Shown: positions 16,430-24,236 of the stretch, piece by piece | Numbering within the stretch: position 1 is the stretch's first letter | Layout: every line of letters begins with the position of its first letter | DNA from: Phenylobacterium sp. | GTDB lineage: Bacteria; Pseudomonadota; Alphaproteobacteria; Caulobacterales; Caulobacteraceae | Assembly (NCBI RefSeq): GCF_016124325.1 | Contig: NZ_WGNY01000008.1 | Span: 124,001-188,000 of the forward strand | Length of the DNA stretch: 64,000 nucleotides | Direction: 5' to 3' | The notes under the pieces: model-generated | What the model was told of the DNA's origin: nothing | Databases searched by the model: none | Seen by the model: the letters and a program-made list of their open reading frames with translations, nothing else | Position numbers and translations under genes: made by a program

Positions 16430-17926
16430 ATGTCCGAGATCACTCGCCGCGCGTTCGGCGCGCTCACCGTCGCCGGCGCCGCGGCCGGCCTGGCCGGGCC
16501 CGCCGCCGCCAAGCCCGCGGCCCCGCCGCCGCCGGCCTGGCCCGACGCCACCGAGACCGCCGCCATGATCCGCCGGGGCGACATCTCGGCCCTGGAGGCG
16601 ACCCAGGCCGCCATCGGCCGGGCCGAGGCCCTGCAGGGCAAGCTCAACTTCCTGGTCAACTCCGACTTCGACCGCGCGCTCGACCGCGCCAGGGCCGGCG
16701 GGGTCATCGGCCCGTTCGCCGGCGTGCCCTTCCTGATCAAGGATCTCGAGGACTTCTGGGGCCTGCCCACCCGCTACGGCTCGCGCGCCTTTCTGAACGC
16801 GCCGCCGGCCCGCGAGCAGGACGAGCTGGTCCGCGCGTTCCTCAAGACCGGCGTCAACGTCATCGGCAAGTCGGCCACGCCCGAGGCCGGCTTCCTGCCG
16901 ACCACCGAGCCGCTCGCCTTCGGCCCGACCCGCAATCCGTGGGACGCCACGCGCTCGTCGGGCGGCTCGTCGGGCGGCGCGGCCGTGGCGGTGGCCGCCG
17001 GGGTCGTGCCGGTCGCCCACGCCAGCGACGGCGGCGGCTCGATCCGCATCCCTTCGTCGTGCTGCGGCCTGTTCGGCCTGAAGCCGTCGCGCGGCCGGAT
17101 CGTCGGCTCGCGCGGCGCGACCAAGATCTCAGACCTCGGCGTCAACCACGTGGTCTCGCGCAGCGTCCGCGATTCCGCCGCCATGCTCGCCGCCATCGAG
17201 GACCGGGGCGACGGCGCCCAGCTGGCCCAGGTCGGGCTGGTGTCGGCTCCGCTCAAGCGGCGCCTGCGCGTCGGCCTCCTGATCGACGGCACGTCCGCCA
17301 AGCCGCCCACCCCCGAGGTCAAGGCCGCCACCGAGAGCGCGGCCAAGCTGGTGGCCAGCCTGGGCCACCATGTGGAGCCCACGTCGTGGCCCGTCGATCA
17401 GGCCTTCATGGACGACTTCCTGCTGCTCTGGGCCTCGGGCGCCGCCGGCCTGGCCGACAGCATCTCGAAGATGGCCGGCCGCCCCGCCGACGACACCCTG
17501 CTGGAGCCGTTCAGCCTGGGGCTGGTCAACCTCGCCCGGACAGCGCCGCCCGACGCCCTGCCCAAGGCCGTGGCTCGCCTGCAGGCGAACGCCGACGCCT
17601 ACGGGGCCTGGTTCGACAAGAACCGCTTCGATGTCGTGATGTCGCCGGTGCTGAACGCCCCGCCCCCGCCGCTGGGCTTCGTCGGCCCCGAGGTCCCCTA
17701 CGACACCCTGGTCGAGCGGCTGATCGCCTACGTGGGCTACACGCCCTACCACAACATCGCCGGCGCCCCGGCCATGAGCGTGCCCCTGACCCTGACCGAC
17801 GCGGGCCTGCCGGTCGGGACCCAGTTCGCCGCCCGCGTGGGCCAGGAGGGCCTGCTGCTCCAGCTCGCCTACCAGCTCGAGGCCGCCCGGCCCTGGGCGC
17901 AGCGGGCGCCCGCGATCCACGCCTGA
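16430..17926 (+). CDS. Tat-exported amidase (amidase signature family)
   Basis: The 498-residue protein starts MSEITRRAFGALTVAGAAAG, a twin-arginine leader ending near GPAAAKPA, so it is exported to the periplasm. The Ser-cisSer-Lys triad of the amidase signature family is visible: K104 in FAGVPFLIKDLEDF, the cis-Ser near S180 in RSSGGSSGGAA, and the nucleophile S204 in SDGGGSIRIPSSC. The spacings (76 and 24) agree with fatty acid amide hydrolase relatives. GGGGGA lies shortly upstream of the ATG. It hydrolyses an amide or peptide-like bond to an acid and ammonia. No neighbour identifies the substrate. Confidence 0.88.
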   Translation: MSEITRRAFGALTVAGAAAGLAGPAAAKPAAPPPPAWPDATETAAMIRRGDISALEATQAAIGRAEALQGKLNFLVNSDFDRALDRARAGGVIGPFAGVPFLIKDLEDFWGLPTRYGSRAFLNAPPAREQDELVRAFLKTGVNVIGKSATPEAGFLPTTEPLAFGPTRNPWDATRSSGGSSGGAAVAVAAGVVPVAHASDGGGSIRIPSSCCGLFGLKPSRGRIVGSRGATKISDLGVNHVVSRSVRDSAAMLAAIEDRGDGAQLAQVGLVSAPLKRRLRVGLLIDGTSAKPPTPEVKAATESAAKLVASLGHHVEPTSWPVDQAFMDDFLLLWASGAAGLADSISKMAGRPADDTLLEPFSLGLVNLARTAPPDALPKAVARLQANADAYGAWFDKNRFDVVMSPVLNAPPPPLGFVGPEVPYDTLVERLIAYVGYTPYHNIAGAPAMSVPLTLTDAGLPVGTQFAARVGQEGLLLQLAYQLEAARPWAQRAPAIHA

Positions 17927-17932
17927 TCCGCC

Positions 17933-18580
17933 TCAGCCGGCGCCGATCAGCTCGTCGGCGGCCTGGGCGGCGATGGCCTGCGCCTCCGCGCCCGGCACGC
18001 CCAGGCCCTGCAGGATCAGGGCGTTCATCTGCTGGGCGAGGCCCACGGCGGCGGATTTCGAGGGTTCAGCCGCCGTGCGCGCCACGGCGGCCTGCATCAC
18101 GCCCATCACGAACAGCGCGGCCGCTTCCAGGGTGGCGATGGCGAACCGGCCCGACGCCAGGCCCGCCCGGATGTCGTCGACCAGCCCCCTGTTCACCGGC
18201 GACTGCAGGTTGATGAGCCCCGTCTGGATGCGCACCAGGGCCCGCGCCCGCTGGGGATCGTCCAAGGCGAAGCGCAGATAGACGCTGTTCGCGCGCGCCA
18301 TCCGCCGGGCCGGATCCTCGACGCCCGCGTTGGCCTCGCCGATGGCGGTCTCGATGCTCGCGCGGATCTCCGCCACCACCGCCCGCACCAGGGCCTCGCG
18401 GTCGGCGAAGTGGTTGTAGAAGCTGCCCTTCGCGACATCGGCGGCCTGCACGATGTCGTCGATCGCCACGGCGTCGACCGGCCGCTCCGAGAAGAGCTGG
18501 CGGCCCGCCCGCAGCAGGGCCTCCCGGGTGCGCTGGGCGCGGCCGGGCTTGGGCCGCCGGGACTCGGCTGCGGAGGTCAT
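17933..18580 (-). CDS. TetR-family regulator (paralogue A), last gene of the aromatic operon
   Basis: The 215-residue protein has a TetR N-terminal HTH (AIDDIVQAADVAKGSFYNHF) and an all-helical ligand domain. It is paralogous along its whole length to the divergent regulator at 22042: compare VAKGSFYNHF in both, and NRGLVDDIRAGLASGRF with NRGVRADIRAGLDAGQF. The ATG at 18580 follows AAGGGGAC closely. It lies 41 bases downstream of the FAD hydroxylase gene on the same strand, so it is probably cotranscribed and feeds back on the operon. It ends seven bases from the convergent amidase gene. Ligand unknown; a ring-cleavage intermediate is plausible. Confidence 0.88.
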   Translation of the reverse strand: MTSAAESRRPKPGRAQRTREALLRAGRQLFSERPVDAVAIDDIVQAADVAKGSFYNHFADREALVRAVVAEIRASIETAIGEANAGVEDPARRMARANSVYLRFALDDPQRARALVRIQTGLINLQSPVNRGLVDDIRAGLASGRFAIATLEAAALFVMGVMQAAVARTAAEPSKSAAVGLAQQMNALILQGLGVPGAEAQAIAAQAADELIGAG

Positions 18581-18621
18581 GTCCCCTTGTGAAGGCGCCC
18601 GCGCCTCGGCCGCAACTCGCG

Positions 18622-20070
18622 TCACGCCGAAACGGCCGCCCGCAGCGGCGCGCGCCACGCCGCGGGCTCACCGACCCCGAAGACGTATCGATCCGGCCGC
18701 ACCAGCACCGCCGGGGCGCCCTTCGCGTCGAGCCAGGCCGCCAGCGCCTCGCGGTAGGGAGCCAGCCGCGGGGCGTCGATCGAGACGGCCGTGACGTCGG
18801 GCGCCTCGGGAACCGCGCCGCGGGCGATCAGCCAGGCGCCCGGACCCAGCGCGTCGTCCAGCCCGACCCCGTCCGCCCACGGCTGGGGCGCCAGTACGCC
18901 GGCGCCGTCGCCCTCCATCAGCAGGCCCGGCCCCAGCCGGGGCGAGGCCATGCCCGCCGCCTTCGGGCCACGCGCCAGCATGGCCGCGTCGCGCTGGGCG
19001 GCGACCTGCGGATCCAGCGTGCAGACCGTGCGGCCCATGCCGATGGCGAGCTCGATATAGGCCCGCACGTGCGGCTCGCGCTCGGTCTGATAGGTGTCGA
19101 GCAGGGCCGCGTCAGCGCCCTTCAGCACCGCCGCCAGCTTCCAGGCGAGGTTGGCTGCGTCCCGCAGCCCCGAGCACATGCCCTGGCCGGCGAAGGGCGG
19201 CATCTGGTGGGCGGCGTCGCCGGCCAGGAGCACGCGGCCCACGCGCCAGGCCTTCGCCACCAGCCCGTGGAAGCGGTAGACCGCCCGCCGCTCAAGTTCG
19301 ACCGGCCCGCAGTCCCAGGTGGCGATCAGCGGCTGTATGAAGTCGTCCGCCAGCACCTGTTCGGCCGTCTCGCCCGGCTTCAGCATGAACTCCCAGCGGT
19401 GCCGGCCCGGGCCCATCAGCACGCAGGTGGTGGGCCGCTCGGGATCGCAGATCTGCAGGTTCACCTCGGGCGTGCGCGCGCCATCGCCCACCTTGGCGTC
19501 GATGACCAGCCAGGGCTCGTCGAAGCCGTAGTCGAACAGGCCCACGCCGAGCGCCGTACGCACCACGCTGGAGCCGCCGTCGCAGCCCACGAGGTAGCGC
19601 GCCCGAACCGTCCGCTCGCCGCCCGCGTCCTCGATCCGGGCGGAGACACCCGCGCCGTCGTCGCTCAACGACAGCAGCCGCGCGCCCAGCCGCACCTCGA
19701 CGCCGAGCTGGGCCGCCACCTTGGCCCGTAGCGCGTTCTCAAGCCCTGGCTGGTGGAACATGTAGCCCGACCGCCAGCCCGCGCCGGGCCGGCCGGCGGG
19801 CGCGTCGAACCGCATCAGCAGCTGGCCGTCGGCGGCGCGGAATTCGTAGTCCGGAACCGGCCGCGCATGCGCCAGCACGTCCTCGGCGATCCCGAGCTGC
19901 TGGAAGAGGCGCATGGCCTCGTGGTCGAAATGGGCGGCGCGGGGCAGCGGATAGACCTCGCGGTCCCTCTCCACCACCAGGGTCCGCACGCCCAGGTCGC
20001 CGAGCAGGGCGGCCAGCGCCGCGCCCACCGGGCCCATACCCACGATCAGGACGTCGCAGTCGGCCGCCAT
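18622..20070 (-). CDS. FAD-dependent aromatic hydroxylase (MhpA/phenol hydroxylase-like)
   Basis: The 482-residue flavoprotein starts with ADCDVLIVGMGPVGAALAALL (FAD GxGxxG) followed by VVERDREVYPLPRAAHFDHEAMRLFQ. The mid-chain ARYLVGCDGGSSVVRTALG (DG motif) and GRVLLAGDAAHQMPPFAGQGMCSGLRDAANLAWKL (GD motif) identify group A aromatic monooxygenases, and the C-terminus has the thioredoxin-like tail of the MhpA/PheA type. ATG at 20070 shares one base with the stop of the FAH gene (TGATG), so translation is coupled. It likely ortho-hydroxylates a phenolic substrate using NAD(P)H and O2, making the catechol opened by the extradiol dioxygenase of the same operon. Confidence 0.87.
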   Translation of the reverse strand: MAADCDVLIVGMGPVGAALAALLGDLGVRTLVVERDREVYPLPRAAHFDHEAMRLFQQLGIAEDVLAHARPVPDYEFRAADGQLLMRFDAPAGRPGAGWRSGYMFHQPGLENALRAKVAAQLGVEVRLGARLLSLSDDGAGVSARIEDAGGERTVRARYLVGCDGGSSVVRTALGVGLFDYGFDEPWLVIDAKVGDGARTPEVNLQICDPERPTTCVLMGPGRHRWEFMLKPGETAEQVLADDFIQPLIATWDCGPVELERRAVYRFHGLVAKAWRVGRVLLAGDAAHQMPPFAGQGMCSGLRDAANLAWKLAAVLKGADAALLDTYQTEREPHVRAYIELAIGMGRTVCTLDPQVAAQRDAAMLARGPKAAGMASPRLGPGLLMEGDGAGVLAPQPWADGVGLDDALGPGAWLIARGAVPEAPDVTAVSIDAPRLAPYREALAAWLDAKGAPAVLVRPDRYVFGVGEPAAWRAPLRAAVSA

Positions 20071-20936
20071 CACGTGGGCTCCGGGGCCAGGGCCTCGACG
20101 CAGGTGTTCTCGATGGCGCCCAGGCCGTCGATCTCGATGCGCACCTTGTCGCCCGGCCGCAGGAACTTCGGCGGCTTCATCGCCGCGCCCACCCCGCCGG
20201 GGGTGCCGGTGAAGATCAGGTCGCCGGGCTCCAGGGTCATGGCCCCCGACAGATGCTCCACCTGGTCCCAGACGTCGAAGACGAGGTGGCGGGTGTTGGA
20301 GCTCTGGCGCGTCTCGCCGTTCACCACCGCGCGGATGTCGAGGCCGTGCGGGTCGATCTCGTCGGCGGTGGTGATCCAGGGGCCGAAGGGGGCGTGGGTG
20401 TCGAACGACTTGCCCAGCGTCCATTGCGGCGTGCGGTGCTGCCAGCGCCGCTCGGTGACGTCGTCGCCGACGCAGTAGCCGAACACCGCGGCGGGCGCGG
20501 CCTCGCGCGCGATCCGGCGTCCGCCCGCGCCGACCACGGCGACCAGTTCGGCCTCGTAGTCGACATAGCCCGCCGCCGGCGCCTCGATCGGATCGAAGGG
20601 GCCGTTGGCGGCGCTCGGCGCCTTTGCGAACCACACCTGCTGTTGCGGCGCCTCGACTCCGCTCTCGGCGATGTGGTCGGCGTAGTTCAGGCCGATCGCG
20701 AAGATCTTCCCCGGCCGCGGGATCGGCGCCAAGAGCCGCACGTCCGCCAGCGGCAGGCCGCTCTCGGCGCGGTCGGCGATCGCGCGCACCTCGCGCTCGA
20801 CCTGGGACCAGGCGGCGATCAGCGCGATCATGTCGGTCGGCAGGCCGGGCGCCGCGCGTCCGAGCGAGACGATGCGGTCGCCCAGGACGAGGCCGAGCTC
20901 GGGCGGGCCGCCGGCGGTGAAGCGGGCCAGTTTCAT
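20070..20936 (-). CDS. fumarylacetoacetate hydrolase family protein (meta-cleavage pathway)
   Basis: The 288-residue protein carries the FAH-fold signatures IFAIGLNYADHIAESG, DYEAELVAVVGAGGRR, VFGYCVGDDVTERRWQ, LGKSFDTHAPFGPWI and FTGTPGGVGAAMKPPKFL. The acidic metal ligands fall in YEAEL and the downstream D residues, as in 2-hydroxypentadienoate hydratases and acylpyruvases. It sits ten bases after the extradiol dioxygenase and overlaps the hydroxylase by one base. Within a meta-cleavage operon it would hydrolyse or hydrate the ring-fission product. Whether it acts as a C-C hydrolase or a hydratase cannot be told from sequence; no separate alpha/beta C-C hydrolase is in the operon, which favours hydrolysis. 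Confidence 0.85.
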   Translation of the reverse strand: MKLARFTAGGPPELGLVLGDRIVSLGRAAPGLPTDMIALIAAWSQVEREVRAIADRAESGLPLADVRLLAPIPRPGKIFAIGLNYADHIAESGVEAPQQQVWFAKAPSAANGPFDPIEAPAAGYVDYEAELVAVVGAGGRRIAREAAPAAVFGYCVGDDVTERRWQHRTPQWTLGKSFDTHAPFGPWITTADEIDPHGLDIRAVVNGETRQSSNTRHLVFDVWDQVEHLSGAMTLEPGDLIFTGTPGGVGAAMKPPKFLRPGDKVRIEIDGLGAIENTCVEALAPEPT

Positions 20937-20946
20937 GATGTCGTCC

Positions 20947-21870
20947 TCAGCCGAGGGTGGGGGGCGGCGGCGGGCCCCACTGGACGCCCAGGAGGTCCTG
21001 CAGGGTGGCGGTGTTGGCGGGGTCGTCGGCGGTGAACAGGTCGCCGTCGGTCCAGTGCTCCAGGGTGTGGCCCCAGGGGTCGCGCCAGTAGTCGAAGACC
21101 TGGCTGCCCAGGATATGGCGGCCCACGCCCCACTCGGCGTGCCGGCCGGCGGCCTTGAGCCGGTCGTGGCCGGCCATCAGGTCGTCGAGGTCGGCCACCT
21201 CGAAGGCGGCGTGGTTGAAGCCGGGGCCGCGCGGGCTCTGCATCAGGAACAGCGTGTGGTGGTCGGTCGGCGTCGCCCCGCGGTCGCAGCGCAGGAAGGC
21301 GCCCAGCGAGAATTCCGGCGACACCGCGATCTCGTCCGAGGTGATGAAGCCGAAGCGGTCCTTCCACCAGCGTTCGGAGGCGCGGAAGTTCGACACGTTC
21401 AGCACCGCGTGCCCCAGCCGGACCACGTGGGCCGCGCCCGCGCCGGTCCGCTTCGTCGCCCGCTGCCGGGGATGGGCCGCGGCAGTGTTCCACGGCGGCC
21501 GGACCGGCAGGTCCAGCGCCGGCGCGGCGGCCTGGCCGGCCACCACCTCCACCACGTGGCCGTCCGGATCGGTCAGCCGCACGGTCTGTCCGCCGCCCGG
21601 CGCGTCCAGCGGCGCCACTTCGGCGTTCTCGGCGCGGGCCAGGACTTCGAGATCGGCCACCGAGGCGGCGCGCAGGCCCAGGCCCGCGAACCCGGGCTCG
21701 CCCTCCTGCGTGGCGTGCAGGAACGGCGCGGGCCCGGCGCCGCGGGCGTAGAGCGTGTCCCCGTGGCGCTCGGCGATCAGGCCGAAGTCCTCAAGGAACG
21801 CCTCCATCTCGCCGAGGTCCGGCGCGCGGAAGCGCACGAACGCGATGTCTTCCACCCTTATCAGGCTCAC
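20947..21870 (-). CDS. extradiol ring-cleavage dioxygenase (VOC superfamily, type I)
   Basis: The 307-residue protein has two vicinal-oxygen-chelate halves. The C-terminal half holds the Fe(II) triad: H154 (VRLGHAVLNV), H220 (GPGFNHAAFEV) and E271 (GHTLEHWTDG). Accessory catalytic residues of type I enzymes are also present: H205 in TDHHTLFL, H252 and Y261 (RHILGSQVFDYWRDPWGH). Start is GTG at 21870 with GGAGCC six bases upstream. It is the first gene of the operon, directly downstream of the TGACCA operators. It would open a catechol-type ring next to the diol; 2,3-dihydroxybiphenyl- or dihydroxyphenylpropionate-like substrates are possible (inference). Confidence 0.88.
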   Translation of the reverse strand: MSLIRVEDIAFVRFRAPDLGEMEAFLEDFGLIAERHGDTLYARGAGPAPFLHATQEGEPGFAGLGLRAASVADLEVLARAENAEVAPLDAPGGGQTVRLTDPDGHVVEVVAGQAAAPALDLPVRPPWNTAAAHPRQRATKRTGAGAAHVVRLGHAVLNVSNFRASERWWKDRFGFITSDEIAVSPEFSLGAFLRCDRGATPTDHHTLFLMQSPRGPGFNHAAFEVADLDDLMAGHDRLKAAGRHAEWGVGRHILGSQVFDYWRDPWGHTLEHWTDGDLFTADDPANTATLQDLLGVQWGPPPPPTLG

Positions 21871-21880
21871 GGCCGGCTCC

Positions 21881-21900
21881 GATTGACCATTTGGTCAATC
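21881..21900. promoter_or_regulatory. TetR-type operator 1 (perfect palindrome)
   Basis: GATTGACCATTTGGTCAATC: perfect 9-base arms around a TT centre, 10 bases upstream of the dioxygenase start. It lies between two paralogous TetR systems and is the strongest operator candidate in the window. Confidence 0.8.
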
Positions 21901-21936
21901 ATGTGCCCCGGGCAACGCCTCGGTCAAGCGGAACTA

Positions 21937-21950
21937 TGACCATTTGGTCA
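21937..21950. promoter_or_regulatory. TetR-type operator 2
   Basis: TGACCATTTGGTCA repeats the core of operator 1. The two centres are 53 bases apart, close to five helical turns, so both sites would lie on the same DNA face. Confidence 0.78.
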
Positions 21951-22014
21951 AATCGCAGTCCGCGCGGCGCGACGGAGCTTGGCCGCTTGCGTTTCTGACT
22001 TTTTAGTTCAATAC

Positions 22015-22028
22015 TGACGTTATCGTCA
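22015..22028. promoter_or_regulatory. third palindrome before the divergent TetR gene
   Basis: TGACGTTATCGTCA (TGACG-N4-CGTCA) lies 13 bases before the TetR start at 22042. It shares TGAC/GTCA half-site ends with operators 1 and 2 but has a different core, and could be an autoregulatory site for one of the two regulators. Confidence 0.45.
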
Positions 22029-22041
22029 TTTATAGGCCGTC

Positions 22042-22695
22042 ATGACCCCGCTCCCCGCACCGCGCATGGACAGACGCCGGGTCCGCACCCGCGCCGCGCT
22101 GCTGCGCGCAGGACAGGCGCTGTTCGCCGACCGCTCGGTGGACGGCGTTTCGATCGACGACATCGTCGCGGCGGCCGACGTCGCCAAGGGCAGTTTCTAC
22201 AACCACTTCCCCGACAAGGAGGCCCTGGCCCAGGCGCTGGCCGACGAGGTCCGCAAGGGTGTCGAGGCCTTCGTTGCGGAGGTGACCGACGGCGTCGCCG
22301 ATCCGGCCGAGCGCATCGCCCGCTCGCTCTGCGGCTTCGCCCGCCTGGCGCTGGAGAATCCGCCGGGCGTGCGGCTGCAGAACCGCCTGTTCCACGGCGC
22401 GGCCATCCCCGACCTGCCCATGAACCGCGGCGTCCGGGCCGACATCCGCGCCGGCCTCGACGCGGGCCAGTTCGTGGGCGTCTCGCTCGAAGCCGGCGTG
22501 CTGATGGCCGTGGGCCTCGTGCAGATCGCGGTGGCCCGCGTGCTGAACCACGACACCCCCGCCGAGGCCGCCGCCCTGTCGCGCGACCTCGCGTTCGGGC
22601 TGCTGCGGGGCCTCGGCCTCGACGCCGCCTCCGCCCGGGCGACGGCCGCCAAGGCCGCCGCCGCGATCTTCGCCGGACATCCCTCCGCCGCCTGA
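22042..22695 (+). CDS. TetR-family regulator (paralogue B), divergent from the aromatic operon
   Basis: The 217-residue protein has the TetR HTH (SIDDIVAAADVAKGSFYNHF) and a helical C-terminal domain. It is a close relative of the regulator at 17933, with collinear motifs throughout. The ATG at 22042 lacks a clear ribosome site, so the message may be short-leadered. The intergenic region to the dioxygenase gene holds three palindromes. The next gene, a membrane/metallo-beta-lactamase fusion, starts 22 bases downstream and is probably cotranscribed. It is a likely repressor of one or both units. How the two paralogues share operators is an open question. Confidence 0.9.
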   Translation: MTPLPAPRMDRRRVRTRAALLRAGQALFADRSVDGVSIDDIVAAADVAKGSFYNHFPDKEALAQALADEVRKGVEAFVAEVTDGVADPAERIARSLCGFARLALENPPGVRLQNRLFHGAAIPDLPMNRGVRADIRAGLDAGQFVGVSLEAGVLMAVGLVQIAVARVLNHDTPAEAAALSRDLAFGLLRGLGLDAASARATAAKAAAAIFAGHPSAA

Positions 22696-22717
22696 CCCCA
22701 TCCCAGGAACCCCGACC

Positions 22718-24217
22718 ATGCGCATCACCAAGGTCGTCATCACGATCTACGCCCTGCTGTTCGCCCTCCTCGGCGTCGGCTTCTGGGTCGCGCCCGAACT
22801 GCTCGCCGCGCGCTTCAACATCGTGGCCTTGGGCGTCCCCGGCTTCTCCACTCTGCGCGGCGACATGGGCGGCATGTTCTTCGCCCTGTCGGCGCTTTGC
22901 CTCGTCGGGCTGTGGACCGGCCGGCGCGCGCCGCTGATGGCTGCGGCCCTGGCCCTGTCGGCGGTCATCGTGGGCCGCCTGCTCGGCTGGGCGGTGACCG
23001 GCTCGCCCGCGGGCCTCGCGGCCAACCTGCCTATCGAGATCGGCGCCGTCGTGGTCCTGGCGCTGCATGTGCGCGGCCAGAAGGACCCGCCGGCCGAACC
23101 GGTTCCGACCGGCCGCATCGCCCGCAACGCCGCCATCTGGGCGGGGGGCGCCGCGGCGGTCGCGGCGGTGATGGCCCTCGCCCTGCACAGCCCCGCGATC
23201 CAGGACCGGATGTTCGCCGCGTTCGTCCGTCAGAACGTGGGCCGCGACAACTCGGCCCTGCTGGGCGACGACGCCCTGCGCGTGGCCACCTGCGGCACCT
23301 CGGCGCCGCTCCCCAGCCTCGCCCGCGCCAAGGCCTGCGTGGCGGTGATGGCCGGCGGCAAGATCTACATCGTCGACTCAGGCCCGGAGTCGACCAAGAA
23401 CCTCATGCTCTGGGGCCTGCCGCTCGACCGCGTGGCCGGCGTGATGATCACCCACTTCCACTCCGACCACATCGGCGACCTGGGCGAGCTGAACCTGCAG
23501 ACCTGGGTGCCCGGCCGGCCCGCGCCGCTGGCCGTCTACGGCGGGCCGGGGATCGAACAGGTGGTGGCCGGCTTCAACGAGGCCTACACGCTCGACGAGG
23601 GCTATCGCACGGCCCACCACACCGCCGAACTCATGCCGCCGGCGACGGCGCAGATGATCGCCCACACCGTGACCATGCCCGAGGTCCCCGGCCCCGGCGG
23701 CGTCCGCTCGACCGTGGTGCTGGACGATGGCTCGATGAAGGTCACGGCCATCGAGACCAACCACGCCCCGGCGCGCCCGGCCTACGCCTACCGCTTCGAC
23801 TTCAAGGGCCGCTCGGCGGTGATAACGGGCGACACGACCAATTATGCGCCGCTGGCCGTGGCCTCTAGCGGGACCGACATCCTGGTTTCGGAGGCGCTGA
23901 ACCGCGAGATGATCCGCACGCTGGAACAGTCGGCCCGCGAGAAGAACCGGCCGCGCGTCGCGCACATCATGCGCGACATCCAGAGCTACCACATCTCGCC
24001 GACCGAGGCGGCCGACATGGCCAACAAGGCCGGCGCGCGCCTGCTGGTGCTCTACCATCTGCTGCCGGCGCCGGATAACGGCATCGCCAAGGAGATCTTC
24101 GCCCGCGGCCTCGACAGCGCCCGGCATGGCGGCAAGTGGGACCTGGCCGACGACGGCAGCCTCTACACCCTGCCTGTCGGCTCCACGGCCTTCGAGATCG
24201 GCCGCGTCCCCCAATAG
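22718..24217 (+). CDS. DUF4345-like membrane domain fused to a metallo-beta-lactamase domain
   Basis: The 499-residue protein has two parts. Residues 1-120 hold about four hydrophobic helices in a pattern like DUF4345 (FALLGVGFWVAPELLAARFN, RGDMGGMFFALSALCLVGLW), and another helix follows near 137-160. From about 188 an MBL-fold hydrolase begins (CGTSAPLPSLARAKACVAV), with the zinc motif H246-F-H248-S-D250-H251 in THFHSDHIGD. Later ligands are in TNHAPARPAYAYRF, ITGDTTNYAPL and VLYHLLPAPD, giving RNase Z/arylsulfatase-like topology. With five helices the enzyme domain may face the periplasm (inference). It follows the TetR gene closely, so it may detoxify or process a compound sensed by that regulator. 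Reaction unknown. Confidence 0.8.
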   Translation: MRITKVVITIYALLFALLGVGFWVAPELLAARFNIVALGVPGFSTLRGDMGGMFFALSALCLVGLWTGRRAPLMAAALALSAVIVGRLLGWAVTGSPAGLAANLPIEIGAVVVLALHVRGQKDPPAEPVPTGRIARNAAIWAGGAAAVAAVMALALHSPAIQDRMFAAFVRQNVGRDNSALLGDDALRVATCGTSAPLPSLARAKACVAVMAGGKIYIVDSGPESTKNLMLWGLPLDRVAGVMITHFHSDHIGDLGELNLQTWVPGRPAPLAVYGGPGIEQVVAGFNEAYTLDEGYRTAHHTAELMPPATAQMIAHTVTMPEVPGPGGVRSTVVLDDGSMKVTAIETNHAPARPAYAYRFDFKGRSAVITGDTTNYAPLAVASSGTDILVSEALNREMIRTLEQSAREKNRPRVAHIMRDIQSYHISPTEAADMANKAGARLLVLYHLLPAPDNGIAKEIFARGLDSARHGGKWDLADDGSLYTLPVGSTAFEIGRVPQ

Positions 24218-24236
24218 GCGCGGCCGGCGGGGCTGG

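Noticed and set aside
18622..20634. A 670-codon reading that seems to fuse an N-terminal extension to the FAD hydroxylase
   Set aside because: The first ~188 codons are an out-of-frame reading of the FAH-family gene. The hydroxylase has its own ATG at 20070 coupled to the FAH stop, so there is neither fusion nor frameshift.
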